A stretch of 64,000 bases of DNA from Chryseobacterium piscicola (GCF_900156685.1 NZ_FTOJ01000006.1:124001-188000), one strand, 5' to 3'. Shown: positions 51,922-60,337, counted from the first letter of the stretch. Made by a program: numbers and translations. The notes: generated by a model from the sequence alone, not told the origin.

Positions 51922-52095
51922 AGAAATTTTGTACATTTATCTGCAAATTTTAATGCACCCCTGGCTGATGCTTTAGATCATTATAATTTTGCATATGCTA
52001 ATGTACCACACTTCACCAATGAAAAAGAGTTTAAAAATCCACCCTATAAAAGAAAATATTATACACCTATTTTGGATGTTAGTGATATGCATTAG
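51922..52095 (+). pseudogene. C-terminal tail of a lost effector gene
   Basis: 57 codons and a stop, starting exactly at the right-end repeat: NFVHLSANFNAPLADALDHY and then NFAYANVPHFTNEKEF, with Arg-rich YKRKYYTPILDV following. The sequence resembles the tail of DUF2235/Tle1-like type VI effectors, known from memory and not checked. It overlaps the start of the DUF2931 lipoprotein gene by 77 bp, in a different frame, as effector and immunity genes often do. Confidence 0.5.
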
Positions 52096-53044
52096 TATGT
52101 TGCAGTCTTGTAGTAAAAATAAATATCGTTGGGAACCTGGTATTTCTGCTCCTAAGTTTTATCCTGTAGCAGGAAATGTAGATTTTGAGAATGTCGGAAA
52201 TGGAAGTAATACGAGTTTTGCTCCGGGTTGGGGACAATCTTATGGTGCAATAGTCAGTAACAAATGGAAAGATGTACCAAAAGAAGTATCTATAGATTAT
52301 TACAGTGTAGTTGACGGTAAAGGCTATAAAGGAAAAGTATCGTTACCGCAAAAAAAGATTAGAGATTTATTTAATGAATACCATTTAAATTCTAACGATA
52401 ATTTAGGGCATCTGGTTGTAGGTATGGCACCCGGGGGTTGGATAAGAGTTTGGTTTCAGACTATTAATACAAAATCAAATCATTTGGTAAATGTGGAAGT
52501 GGTAAAAGGACAATTGAAGGAATATAAAAATGAAACTGTAGGGGTAAATTTAAAAACCAAGGATTTTAAGACATGGGGAAATACATATATTTACTGGCAA
52601 CATCATGGTATCCCTTTGGAAGCATGGGCAGATAATGAAAAAGAGTATGATATCATATTTGACTTTTATAAACAGGAAAATAAAAAAGTAGGCTTTAACT
52701 ACGTATCTGCAGATGGCACTTATTACCAAAAAGAAGGAGAAAAAGTGCATCAAAAACTTCCTGTACAATTCAATCCAATAGCTTGGCATAATAAATCCGG
52801 AAATGTCTACGAATGTAATCTACCCATGCCTAAAAACTTTAAAAAATATGTAGAGCATAAAAAAGTAAAGGAATTACGATTGGAACTGGAAATAGAAAGC
52901 GATGACGAACATGGAATAATATACTTAGTTACTAACAAGATTAGAGAAAAAATAGTGCGTTTTAAAAGCACGCAACCTACTGTAGAAGAGAAAAAGAACA
53001 ATTCTTATTCTTATGCTACAGACATAGAATATTTCATTCCATAG
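52019..53044 (+). CDS. DUF2931 lipoprotein, probable effector immunity protein
   Basis: Lipoprotein of 341 residues: from ATG 52019 the signal peptide runs to the lipobox SMLQSC (Cys near 29) followed by SKNKYRWEPGISAPKFYPV. The WEPGISAPKFYPV start and the central YWQHHGIPLEAWADNEKEYDI block are typical of DUF2931, a Bacteroidota family often coded just downstream of secreted effectors. An in-frame ATG at 51989 is inside the effector-tail frame and less likely. Location in the periplasm would suit protection against an incoming or outgoing effector (inference). Confidence 0.75.
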   Translation: MKKSLKIHPIKENIIHLFWMLVICISMLQSCSKNKYRWEPGISAPKFYPVAGNVDFENVGNGSNTSFAPGWGQSYGAIVSNKWKDVPKEVSIDYYSVVDGKGYKGKVSLPQKKIRDLFNEYHLNSNDNLGHLVVGMAPGGWIRVWFQTINTKSNHLVNVEVVKGQLKEYKNETVGVNLKTKDFKTWGNTYIYWQHHGIPLEAWADNEKEYDIIFDFYKQENKKVGFNYVSADGTYYQKEGEKVHQKLPVQFNPIAWHNKSGNVYECNLPMPKNFKKYVEHKKVKELRLELEIESDDEHGIIYLVTNKIREKIVRFKSTQPTVEEKKNNSYSYATDIEYFIP

Positions 53045-53115
53045 CTTTCCAGATCAATTGATTTCATCATGTCTCTTTTTATATTAATTTTGAACTGATT
53101 ATATATAAAATTATT

Positions 53116-53475
53116 TTGCCACACAAATCCTTCGTGTATTACAATTATAAGAATAAAATATTGTCGTCACGAAAGGTTCACCCTTTGGCTTTAAAACAAT
53201 CTAAAGACAGGTGGTATCTCATTGCCGTAGACACCAATGACAAGGCTTTAAAATCATTCGGCTTAGACAGAATCAATTATCTGGATGTTTCAGATAAATC
53301 TTTCAGGGAAAAATACAATTTCAATTTAAGAGAACATTTCCGAAATGCTTTTGGAGTCATGAATCTCTCCGAACAAAATCCTGAAAAAATAGTCCTGAGA
53401 TGCAGCCGTCATCAGGGAGAATATATCCGTAGCTTTCCTCTTCATCATTCTCAGAAAGGTTACCTTACAAAATAA
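53116..53475 (+). pseudogene. Truncated WYL-domain regulator
   Basis: About 119 codons with no ATG (frame open from 53062). The WYL-domain hallmark is present: FVYYNYKNKILSSRKVHPLAL, then DRWYLIAVDTNDKALKSFGLDRI. The N-terminal helix-turn-helix and the C-terminal third of the domain are absent; translation ends at GYLTK. WYL regulators often control defence islands, so its presence next to an island boundary is suggestive only. The right-hand att-like repeat begins 47 bp later. Confidence 0.75.
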
Positions 53476-53521
53476 ACTTTCTAAAACCCTTTATGGCAAA
53501 GGATTACGAAAGAAAGCATAT

Positions 53522-53598
53522 ATTCCTGGAGAAACCACTTAAAACCACACTTTGCTGAGCGTGGTTTTTTTGTTTTTAAACATTTGAGTATTTTTAAT
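53522..53598 (+). repeat. Right 77 bp direct repeat, att-like
   Basis: Second copy of 48872-48948: the last 16 bases of tRNA-Phe, its terminator hairpin (53541-53575) and 30 bp beyond, one mismatch. No tRNA body is attached, as expected for the displaced arm of an integration site. The thioredoxin-like gene starts 33 bp later. Confidence 0.85.
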
Positions 53599-53630
53599 TA
53601 TCTTCGCTTACTCAATTTTTTAATTTAGAA

Positions 53631-54812
53631 ATGAAAAATTTCATAACGACACTTCTTATTCTTGTGTTTTCGTTCTCATTTGCTCAGGAACAGGGAATTA
53701 AATTTGACCAGAGTTCTTTTAAAGATCTTCTTACAAAAGCCAAAAAAGAAAAAAAACTTGTTTTTATAGACGCATACGCTGTTTGGTGTGGTCCTTGTAA
53801 AATGATGGATAGAAATGTTTTCACCCAAAAATCGGTTGGAGATTTTTTCAATAAAAACTTCATTAGTTCCAGAATTGATATGGAAAAAGGTGAAGGCCGT
53901 GAGATTGCTCAACAATTTTCTGTACGCTCCTATCCTACTTTTCTTTTTATGAATGGAGATGGTGAACTGGTTTCACAAAACTCGGGATATATGGAACCTA
54001 CTCTATTTCTTGCTATGGCACAAGATGTAAAAGCAGGTAACTCTAAAGAAGGTTCACTAAAAGATCGTTTTGCAAAAGGCGAAAACAGCCCAGAATTTTT
54101 GATTAATATCATGAAACTGAATTCTACTTCAGATTTTGAATTTGCCAAAAAAGCCTCAGAAAAATATTTTGCTACAAAAAAACCTACAGAACCTATAACC
54201 AAAGAAGAAGTAGGATTTTTGTTTTTCTTTATTAAATCTTCCAAAGATTTTAATTTTAAATATCTGCAGGATAAAAAAGCTGAAATAATTCAGTTTTTAC
54301 CAGAAGAACAGTATAACGAATACAAAAATCAGATTCTGCTTTCTGATGTTATGGAAACTGCGATTGACGACAAAAATCATAGAATTGACGAAGATAAATT
54401 CATGAAAGCAGCCGAACCTTTGGTAGGAAAAGAAGCAGCTACAGCAAAATTGAATCAGATTAAGCTGAGCTATTACGAGCAAAATCGCAATTTTACAGAA
54501 TATGAAAAAACAGCTTTAGAATATTATAAAAACCCTGATCTTTTTGAACCTAACGAAACCTTAAAAGCCGCTTGGATTTTTGCCGAAAACATAAAAAACA
54601 AGGCATCATTAAAAAAAGCAACCGAATGGGCAGAAAAATCTGTAATGCGTGGAGAAACTCCCGAGAACACATATATTCTAGCTCAACTTTATTACCTTAT
54701 AGGAAATAAAGATTTGGCAAAAAATTTTGCTGAACTTTCTAACAGTATTGCTAAGCAGACAGGAAAAGACACCAAACTCTCTGAAGAATTGTTGAATTTA
54801 ATAAAAAAATAA
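53631..54812 (+). CDS. Periplasmic thioredoxin-like protein
   Basis: Exported protein of 393 residues. A signal peptide (to FSFAQE) is followed by a thioredoxin-fold domain (about 25-140) with the active-site motif VWCGPCKM (Cys53, Cys56) and cis-Pro in VRSYPTFLF, then a helical extension of 250 residues that is TPR-like (KKASEKYFATKK ... AAWIFAENIKNKASLKKATEWAEKSVMRGETPENTYILAQLYYLIGN). It probably reduces periplasmic disulfides or serves cytochrome maturation. It lies just outside the right island border and forms an operon with the next two genes. Confidence 0.88.
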   Translation: MKNFITTLLILVFSFSFAQEQGIKFDQSSFKDLLTKAKKEKKLVFIDAYAVWCGPCKMMDRNVFTQKSVGDFFNKNFISSRIDMEKGEGREIAQQFSVRSYPTFLFMNGDGELVSQNSGYMEPTLFLAMAQDVKAGNSKEGSLKDRFAKGENSPEFLINIMKLNSTSDFEFAKKASEKYFATKKPTEPITKEEVGFLFFFIKSSKDFNFKYLQDKKAEIIQFLPEEQYNEYKNQILLSDVMETAIDDKNHRIDEDKFMKAAEPLVGKEAATAKLNQIKLSYYEQNRNFTEYEKTALEYYKNPDLFEPNETLKAAWIFAENIKNKASLKKATEWAEKSVMRGETPENTYILAQLYYLIGNKDLAKNFAELSNSIAKQTGKDTKLSEELLNLIKK

Positions 54813-54816
54813 AACT

Positions 54817-55470
54817 TTGAAAAATACAGTAATCGCCATCGTTACATTATTTACGATTGCCGGCGCAAAGGCACAACAAAACGAAGTAACAGCTACAGAA
54901 ACAATCTCTCCAATAGATAATTCTGAGAAAGGGATACGATTGAAAGCCAATTCCCTTTTCCTCCCCATTGGAATTGTAAATGTGGCAGGAGAATTTCAGG
55001 TTGATAAAAAAATTACAATCCAAGGGGATGTTTTCATTTCTCCATGGAAATCTTTTTCAGGACATGAACTTCAATATTATTCAGCTTCTGTAGAGGGTAG
55101 ATATTATTTTAAGCAAGCATTTAACGGATTTTATCTTGGGGCAAACATTGCAGCATCTCAATTTACGCTTCAAAAATGGAACTATTGGAATGATGACATT
55201 TACATCAACGAAAAAAAAGAATCTTTTATAAAATCTGATCTTTATCAAAAAGGACATTCAATACTTTTGGGGATAACTGCGGGATACCAATTCAGACTTT
55301 CAGACAAATGGTCTATGGACATCTATGGTACCGTAGGAAGTTCTCAAGATTTCTATAAAGGCTACGAAAGAGGAACGGGAAAAAGATACGAAGATGCCAC
55401 GGGATATAACAAAAGCAGTGAAATTCTTCCATACAGAGGCGGTGTTATGATAGCTTATAAAATAAGATAA
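54817..55470 (+). CDS. DUF3575 outer-membrane protein
   Basis: Protein of 217 residues starting at a TTG (54817), 4 bp after the preceding stop. The signal peptide ends GAKAQQ. The rest is a beta barrel of the DUF3575 type: GIRLKANSLFLPIGIVNVAGEFQVDKKITIQGDVFISPWKS and EGRYYFKQAFNGFYLGANIA, ending with MIAYKIR. Function unknown; it lies in the outer membrane by inference. Confidence 0.82.
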   Translation: MKNTVIAIVTLFTIAGAKAQQNEVTATETISPIDNSEKGIRLKANSLFLPIGIVNVAGEFQVDKKITIQGDVFISPWKSFSGHELQYYSASVEGRYYFKQAFNGFYLGANIAASQFTLQKWNYWNDDIYINEKKESFIKSDLYQKGHSILLGITAGYQFRLSDKWSMDIYGTVGSSQDFYKGYERGTGKRYEDATGYNKSSEILPYRGGVMIAYKIR

Positions 55471-55472
55471 TT

Positions 55473-55679
55473 ATGAAACTTTTTGGAAGAAATCACATTG
55501 TATTAATGGTAATTACATTTGCTATTTTATTTGCAATGAACTACATCGGAAATAACGAACCAGATAAACTTGAAAGAGCACTATTAACTGCAGGCTGTGG
55601 AATCGTAGGATTAACCATAGGATTAATCATCTACAACAGAGGGAAAAATGACAACAGCCCACCTCAAAATTTTGATTAA
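55473..55679 (+). CDS. Small two-helix membrane protein
   Basis: Protein of 68 residues, starting 2 bp after the DUF3575 gene. Two hydrophobic segments (HIVLMVITFAILFAMNYI and LLTAGCGIVGLTIGLIIY) and a polar C-terminus. No family recognised. The tight spacing argues it is expressed with the thioredoxin-like and DUF3575 genes. Confidence 0.65.
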   Translation: MKLFGRNHIVLMVITFAILFAMNYIGNNEPDKLERALLTAGCGIVGLTIGLIIYNRGKNDNSPPQNFD

Positions 55680-55726
55680 ATTAAACGAATTTAGTTTTTG
55701 ATACAAATTTAGTTTACACTATAACA

Positions 55727-55768
55727 AAAAATCGTCTGGGCTTTGGCTCGGACGATTTTGTTTTCACA
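55727..55768. terminator. Bidirectional terminator between convergent units
   Basis: AAAATCGTC (55728-55736) / GACGATTTT (55751-55759), T-rich on both sides. Ends the plus operon and the minus NamZ gene. Confidence 0.75.
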
Positions 55769-55790
55769 GAAATTGAAAATACTCTGTTAT

Positions 55791-56987
55791 TTAATTTTCA
55801 TAAATAACATATTTCGATCTTATTTTTTTAAATTTTTCAAGACCAGTTTGCCACGAAGTTCTAATTTCTTTTTCAGATTTACCAGCGATGATTTGCTTTC
55901 TTAATTCATCACTTCCGGCTAATTTGTCAAAAAATAAATTCTTCAGAAAAAAGTCTTGCTGAGAATTTTTGTAATTTTTATACGCTTTCAGAAGCCAATG
56001 AAGATTCAGTTCTCTTAAATCATCTTTGTTATCTGAAATATTTTCGCCGTAGCAGATTTGCCCGTTCAGAAAAGGATCTTTGGCACCAGATGTTGGTTTT
56101 GGAGTGAATTGGTAAGGCAGATTTCTCGTCCATGGAGAACCGTAAATCTGGAAAGGCAATTCTGTTCCTCTTCCCACAGAAACCTGAGTTCCTTCAAAAA
56201 AACAAAGACTTGGATAAAGGTTGATTGATTTGTTGTTGGGTAAATTTGGGGAAGGTTTATCTGAAATTGCATATCGTTTTTTCTTATGATAATTTTGCAT
56301 TTCTACCAAAGTATACCGAGCCTGAACACCGTTTTTAAGCCATTTTTCGCCGTTCACCATTTTGCCGTATTCCCCAATCGTTAATCCGTAAACTACAGGA
56401 ACTTCGTGCATTCCTACAAAACTCTCCCATTTCTTTTTTAAAACCGGGCCATCAACATAACCGTCGTGCGGGTTGGGTCTATCGAGAACGATTAATTCCA
56501 CATTATTTTCAGCGCAAGCTTCCATCACATAGGTTAAAGTTGAAATATAGGTGTAAAATCTAACACCAACATCCTGAATATCAAAAATAACAACATCTAC
56601 CCCTTTCAATTGTTCCGCTTTAGGTTTTTTATTACTTCCGTAAAGCGACACGATAGGAATTCCTGTTTTTACATCGATTCCGTTTTTCACTTTTTCGCCC
56701 GCATCTGCATCGCCACGAAAACCGTGTTCTGGGGCAAAAATAGATTTAATTTTAATCTTATTCTTCACTAAAAAATCTACCAAATGTGTTTTGTCATTCA
56801 GCAAACCCGTTTGGTTCGTCACAATGGATACAGATTTGTTGGTAAGCATGGGTAGATAAATTTCTGAACGGTCGGCACCTGTTTTATAGGTATTTTGATC
56901 TTTATTTTGTGAAAAGTACAAATTATATGTTCCTAAAAAAATTAGGCAAATAAGAAGTAAATCTTTAATTTTGAAATCTAAATTCAT
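55791..56987 (-). CDS. DUF1343 protein, NamZ-like exo-beta-N-acetylmuramidase
   Basis: Exported protein of 398 residues from the ATG at 56987: a signal peptide (LLLICLIFLGTYNLYFS) followed by the DUF1343 domain with VTNQTGLLNDKTHLVDFL, SIFAPEHGFRGDADAGEKV, FDIQDVGVRFYTYISTLTYVMEAC, VLDRPNPHDGYVDGPVL and PLPFQIYGSPW-type GRGTELPFQIYGSPW. NamZ removes N-acetylmuramic acid from peptidoglycan fragments, allowing cell-wall recycling. An upstream in-frame region to 57209 is an accidental open frame inside the divergent permease gene. The start codon lies 4 bp from the start codon of that permease. Confidence 0.88.
   Translation of the reverse strand: MNLDFKIKDLLLICLIFLGTYNLYFSQNKDQNTYKTGADRSEIYLPMLTNKSVSIVTNQTGLLNDKTHLVDFLVKNKIKIKSIFAPEHGFRGDADAGEKVKNGIDVKTGIPIVSLYGSNKKPKAEQLKGVDVVIFDIQDVGVRFYTYISTLTYVMEACAENNVELIVLDRPNPHDGYVDGPVLKKKWESFVGMHEVPVVYGLTIGEYGKMVNGEKWLKNGVQARYTLVEMQNYHKKKRYAISDKPSPNLPNNKSINLYPSLCFFEGTQVSVGRGTELPFQIYGSPWTRNLPYQFTPKPTSGAKDPFLNGQICYGENISDNKDDLRELNLHWLLKAYKNYKNSQQDFFLKNLFFDKLAGSDELRKQIIAGKSEKEIRTSWQTGLEKFKKIRSKYVIYEN
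56966..56973 (+). promoter_or_regulatory. -7 box of the FtsX-type permease promoter
   Basis: TAATTTTG, exact TAnnTTTG. It precedes the TTG start at 56992 by 18 bp and excludes the TTG at 56971, which lies inside it. The box is inside the NamZ coding region. Confidence 0.5.
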
Positions 56988-56991
56988 AAGT

Positions 56992-58314
56992 TTGAAGTTC
57001 CCTTTATATTTCTCAAGAAAAATAGCGTTTTCCAAAGATAACAAAAATAACCTATCTAAGGTGATTATCGTGATTGGTAGACTCTCGGTAGCCATTGGTA
57101 TCATAGTTTCTCTGATTACAATCTCTACAGGATACGGCTCCAAAAAAGCCATTAAAGAAAGGCTTGCGGACTTCAACGGACATCTTAATGTAAAATCTAC
57201 ACGCTCCAACTCATCCTACAATACATCTGTTCTTGATAGTACGGGATTGAATATTAAAAAAATAAATGAACTTCCAGATGTAGATGGTGTACAAAAATAC
57301 GCTACAGTAACCGGAATCATGCGAACAGAAAAAGATTTTGCTGGCATTATTTTTAAAGGGATTGGGAAAGATTTTGACAGTCTAAGATTCAAAAAATTCC
57401 TTGTAGAAGGAATTGCTCCAAAGGTTTCGGAAAAAGGATACTACAACGGAGTTACCATTTCACAAAAAATTTCTATAGACCTTCATTTAAAACTTCATGA
57501 TAGTATTGTAACGATCTTTTCAAAAGCAGATCAACAGCCTATCTACAGAAAGTTTGAAGTGGTGGGAATATATAAAACGGATATTAAGATGATTGATGAC
57601 CAAACGGTTTTGGGAGACATCAACCATGTGAGGAGAATTCAGAATATGTCAAAAAACGATATTGGTGGTCTAGATATATTCATTAAAGATTCTAGCGTTT
57701 TTGAAACTATTATTGCCAAAATAAAAAAAGCAAATAGAACCGAAAAATCTATCCCTCACATTTTAAGTTTGATTTTTGATAAGTATGATAGTACCTCAGA
57801 AGCCGTACCTCAAGTTGAAAAATTTGTTGGCTACAAAAACTACATAGAAAATGCACTAGAACGATATCCACAAATAAGAGATTGGATCAGCATTTTTGAT
57901 GTTAATATTGCTTTAATTATCATTATCATGCTTATCGTTGTGATTATTAATATTATTATGGTGCTTTTAATTTTAATAATTGAAAGAACCAATTCAATCG
58001 GGTTACTCAAAACTTTAGGAGCCACCAACGCTCAAATAAGAGCAACTTTCATCAATTACACTTTAATCATCATGGTTCCCGGGCTTGTTTTTGGAAATGC
58101 TATTGGGCTTTCGCTTCTTTTCATACAAAGATTTTTTGGCATTATTACACTCAATCCTGCCAACTATTATGTAAGTACAGTTCCGGTGGATTTGGATCCC
58201 GTGGCTATCATTTCTATTTCAGTAGGAATTTTAATCATTTCGGGTCTTGCATTGATCATCCCAAGTTATCTGATTAGTAAAATTTCTCCTGTAAAGGCGA
58301 TTAAGTATAATTAA
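56992..58314 (+). CDS. ABC transporter permease, FtsX/LolE-like
   Basis: Permease of 440 residues from TTG 56992 (KFPLYFSRKIAFSKDN). Membrane helix 1 lies at about 25-48 (VIIVIGRLSVAIGIIVSLITIS), then a periplasmic MacB-like domain (about 60-290), then three helices (about 308-335, 358-385, 405-428) with the FtsX motif LLILIIERTNSIGLLKTLGATNAQIRATF. It is the LolC/LolE or MacB type that extracts lipoproteins or moves lipids in the envelope; its ATPase partner is not adjacent. Starts 4 bp from the divergent NamZ start. Confidence 0.88.
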   Translation: MKFPLYFSRKIAFSKDNKNNLSKVIIVIGRLSVAIGIIVSLITISTGYGSKKAIKERLADFNGHLNVKSTRSNSSYNTSVLDSTGLNIKKINELPDVDGVQKYATVTGIMRTEKDFAGIIFKGIGKDFDSLRFKKFLVEGIAPKVSEKGYYNGVTISQKISIDLHLKLHDSIVTIFSKADQQPIYRKFEVVGIYKTDIKMIDDQTVLGDINHVRRIQNMSKNDIGGLDIFIKDSSVFETIIAKIKKANRTEKSIPHILSLIFDKYDSTSEAVPQVEKFVGYKNYIENALERYPQIRDWISIFDVNIALIIIIMLIVVIINIIMVLLILIIERTNSIGLLKTLGATNAQIRATFINYTLIIMVPGLVFGNAIGLSLLFIQRFFGIITLNPANYYVSTVPVDLDPVAIISISVGILIISGLALIIPSYLISKISPVKAIKYN

Positions 58315-58490
58315 ATTACCTGCTTGCTATCGTGAAAAATAATTACAAAATTTCAGACTTTTAAACTGAAGTTTCAAACTGTTATTTATTTTTTCTTATT
58401 TAATGGAATTTATTTTTAAATTTCCAACGTAATTTAAAATTTATATCATTTACGATTTTAATTGATTTAAAACCTTAAAATTGAAAGGTT

Positions 58491-58498
58491 TATATTTG
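58491..58498 (+). promoter_or_regulatory. -7 box of the cysteine synthase promoter
   Basis: TATATTTG, exact TAnnTTTG, ends 20 bp before the ATG at 58519. It covers the GTG at 58498, so that codon is not the start. Confidence 0.5.
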
Positions 58499-58518
58499 TG
58501 ACTTTAGAAAAAATAAGT

Positions 58519-59502
58519 ATGAAATACGCAAACAATATACTCGAAACGATCGGGAATACGCCTCTTGTAAAGCTAAATAAGGTGTTGGGTGAAGATTTCC
58601 CGGCACTTGTTTTGGCAAAAGTAGAAACTTTCAACCCCGGTAACTCTGTGAAAGACCGTATGGCAGTAAAAATGATTGAAGATGCCGAAAAAGACGGAAG
58701 ATTGAAACCCGGCGGAACCATTATCGAAGGTACATCAGGAAATACAGGAATGGGACTCGCTTTGGCGGCAATAGTGAAAGGTTATAAATGTATTTTTGTA
58801 ACCAATGCTAAGCAATCTAAAGAAAAATGCGACATTCTAAGAGCTGTGGGTGCAGAAGTAATCGTTTGCCCTACAGATGTGAAGCCTACAGATCCTCGTT
58901 CTTATTACTCAGTTTCTAAAAGACTAGCTAAAGAGACTGAAAATGGATGGTATGTGAATCAATACGATAATTTATCAAACCGTACGGCACATTATGAGTC
59001 TACAGCTCCAGAAATATGGGAACAAACTGAAGGAAAACTCACTCACTTTTTGGCAGGAGCCGGTACTGGAGGTACAATTACAGGTTGTGGGAAATTTTTT
59101 AAAGAGAAAAATGAAAATATTAAAGTAATTGGAGTAGATACTTATGGGTCTATCCTAAAAGAAATTCATGAGACTGGAGAAATTCATTTAGAAAATGCCT
59201 ATACCTATATTACAGAAGGAATTGGAGAAGACATTCTTCCTGAAAATTATGACATGTCTGTAATTGATCATTTTGAAAAAGTTACCGATAAAGACGGTGC
59301 TATTTACGCAAGAAAACTAGCTAAAGAAGAAGGAATTTTCTGCGGATATTCTGCAGGAAGTGCTATAGCATCTTTGGTTCAAATGAAAGATCAGTTTACA
59401 AAAGATGACATCATCGTTGTTTTGCTTCACGATCACGGTTCAAGATATGTTGCGAAAATTTACAATGATGAGTGGATGCGTGAAATGGGTTGGCTAGACT
59501 AA
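58519..59502 (+). CDS. Cysteine synthase / O-acetylserine sulfhydrylase-type PLP enzyme
   Basis: PLP-dependent beta-substituting enzyme of 327 residues that forms cysteine from O-acetylserine and sulfide (or a close variant). The PLP lysine is in NPGNSVKDRMA (Lys45), the substrate loop is EGTSGNTGMGLA, the phosphate-binding loop is GAGTGGTITGCGKFF and the closing segment is GIFCGYSAGSAIASLV. A cystathionine beta-synthase role is possible because the two cannot be told from these motifs, but no CBS domain is fused. Single-gene unit ending at a strong terminator. Confidence 0.9.
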   Translation: MKYANNILETIGNTPLVKLNKVLGEDFPALVLAKVETFNPGNSVKDRMAVKMIEDAEKDGRLKPGGTIIEGTSGNTGMGLALAAIVKGYKCIFVTNAKQSKEKCDILRAVGAEVIVCPTDVKPTDPRSYYSVSKRLAKETENGWYVNQYDNLSNRTAHYESTAPEIWEQTEGKLTHFLAGAGTGGTITGCGKFFKEKNENIKVIGVDTYGSILKEIHETGEIHLENAYTYITEGIGEDILPENYDMSVIDHFEKVTDKDGAIYARKLAKEEGIFCGYSAGSAIASLVQMKDQFTKDDIIVVLLHDHGSRYVAKIYNDEWMREMGWLD

Positions 59503-59522
59503 AAAATTTCCGTTTAAAATAC

Positions 59523-59555
59523 AAAACTCAGAGTAATTTGCTCTGAGTTTTTTTA
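59523..59555 (+). terminator. Terminator of the cysteine synthase gene
   Basis: AAAACTCAGAG (59523-59533) / CTCTGAGTTTT (59541-59551), 7 nt loop, followed by TTTATT. Perfect 11 bp stem. Confidence 0.85.
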
Positions 59556-59682
59556 TTTAAAGCCTCTGCTGCGTTAGAGTTCAGTTTTATCATATCTGAT
59601 TTCTTCCCCAGAAGTTTGATTCTTGCTGTTCAATTCTCTGATGCATCATCTATTTTCCAACTTTAGAGAAAAAACTAAAAAT

Positions 59683-60210
59683 TTACTCTTTTAACTGAGT
59701 TTCTATCATTTTCTTTAAGGCTGAAAAATCGTTTCCGTTCATTGATTTTTTCGGGAACATGTAACTGTATTTTCCCTCCAAAGCAATGTATCTTTCGTTG
59801 ATGTCATATACTTTAAAATCTTTCCACTCGCTGGTTTCTTTTTCCTGGTCTATATTTACAGTGAAGAAATTTTCATCAAAAGTTATCTCGTAAAGATGGC
59901 AGTTTTCTAGTTTAAGTAAATAAGTTTTCACTTGTTTTTTCCATCTTGAAACTTTATTCACGCTTACTGAGAGAAAAACGGCACTCAATAGAAAAAGAAA
60001 ACTCACAAAGTACAGAATCCCGAATTTCTCTTTACTAAGATCATCTTTAAATAAAAACAATATTGCCAAAATCACTGCAATAGCAATCACTGTAAATGTT
60101 TTCCCTCTTGTGTCAGAAGACAGAAACAAATTTCCCTGATTACCAATAAAATATATTTCTTCGAAATCTCGTCTTTTTGGGTTAATGATGATTTTCTTTT
60201 CTTTGCTCAT
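59683..60210 (-). CDS. YcxB-like membrane protein
   Basis: Protein of 175 residues with two membrane helices (about 38-55 and 64-84) and a cytosolic C-terminal half (LENCHLYEITFDENFFTVNIDQEKETSEWKDFKVYDINERYIALEG) of the YcxB-like PH-fold pattern, the same general design as 11647-12156. Function unknown. Its promoter box (TATCTTTG on the minus strand at 60233-60240) is 22 bp before the ATG. Confidence 0.72.
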   Translation of the reverse strand: MSKEKKIIINPKRRDFEEIYFIGNQGNLFLSSDTRGKTFTVIAIAVILAILFLFKDDLSKEKFGILYFVSFLFLLSAVFLSVSVNKVSRWKKQVKTYLLKLENCHLYEITFDENFFTVNIDQEKETSEWKDFKVYDINERYIALEGKYSYMFPKKSMNGNDFSALKKMIETQLKE

Positions 60211-60232
60211 ACTATCTATCTATTGAATTCTA

Positions 60233-60240
60233 CAAAGATA
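60233..60240 (-). promoter_or_regulatory. -7 box of the YcxB-like gene promoter
   Basis: On the minus strand TATCTTTG, exact TAnnTTTG, 22 bp upstream of the ATG at 60210. No -33 TTG at the standard distance. Confidence 0.5.
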
Positions 60241-60337
60241 TGTTTTTAGGACTTTGAATGAAAGTGCAGGTTGAGAGCATTCGAAAATGAAGAAATCTAT
60301 TCTATAATTACACTTTTTTGTTTTAATAATCATCTAT

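Larger units (their letters stand above)
48949..53521. mobile_element. 4.6 kb tRNA-Phe-associated accessory island
   Basis: DNA between the two 77 bp repeats. It contains no core gene: only repeated 270 bp elements, short repeats, fragments of toxin or effector genes, immunity-like genes and a truncated regulator. No integrase, relaxase, phage or replication gene is recognisable, so it is either a degenerate integrative element or a passenger mobilised in trans. Removing one repeat with the island would restore tRNA-Phe, terminator and the thioredoxin-like gene as neighbours. Confidence 0.7.

Noticed and set aside
48949..53521. A prophage or plasmid
   Set aside because: No phage structural, replication, relaxase or partition genes appear; only toxin fragments and repeats.
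53522..53537. A third tRNA-Phe gene
   Set aside because: Only the last 16 bases of the tRNA recur, with no D, anticodon or complete T arm, so it is a displaced att-like arm, not a gene.
56988..57209. N-terminal extension of the NamZ-like protein by 74 residues
   Set aside because: It is antisense to the permease N-terminus and precedes a good signal peptide at 56987, so the ATG at 56987 is the proper start.
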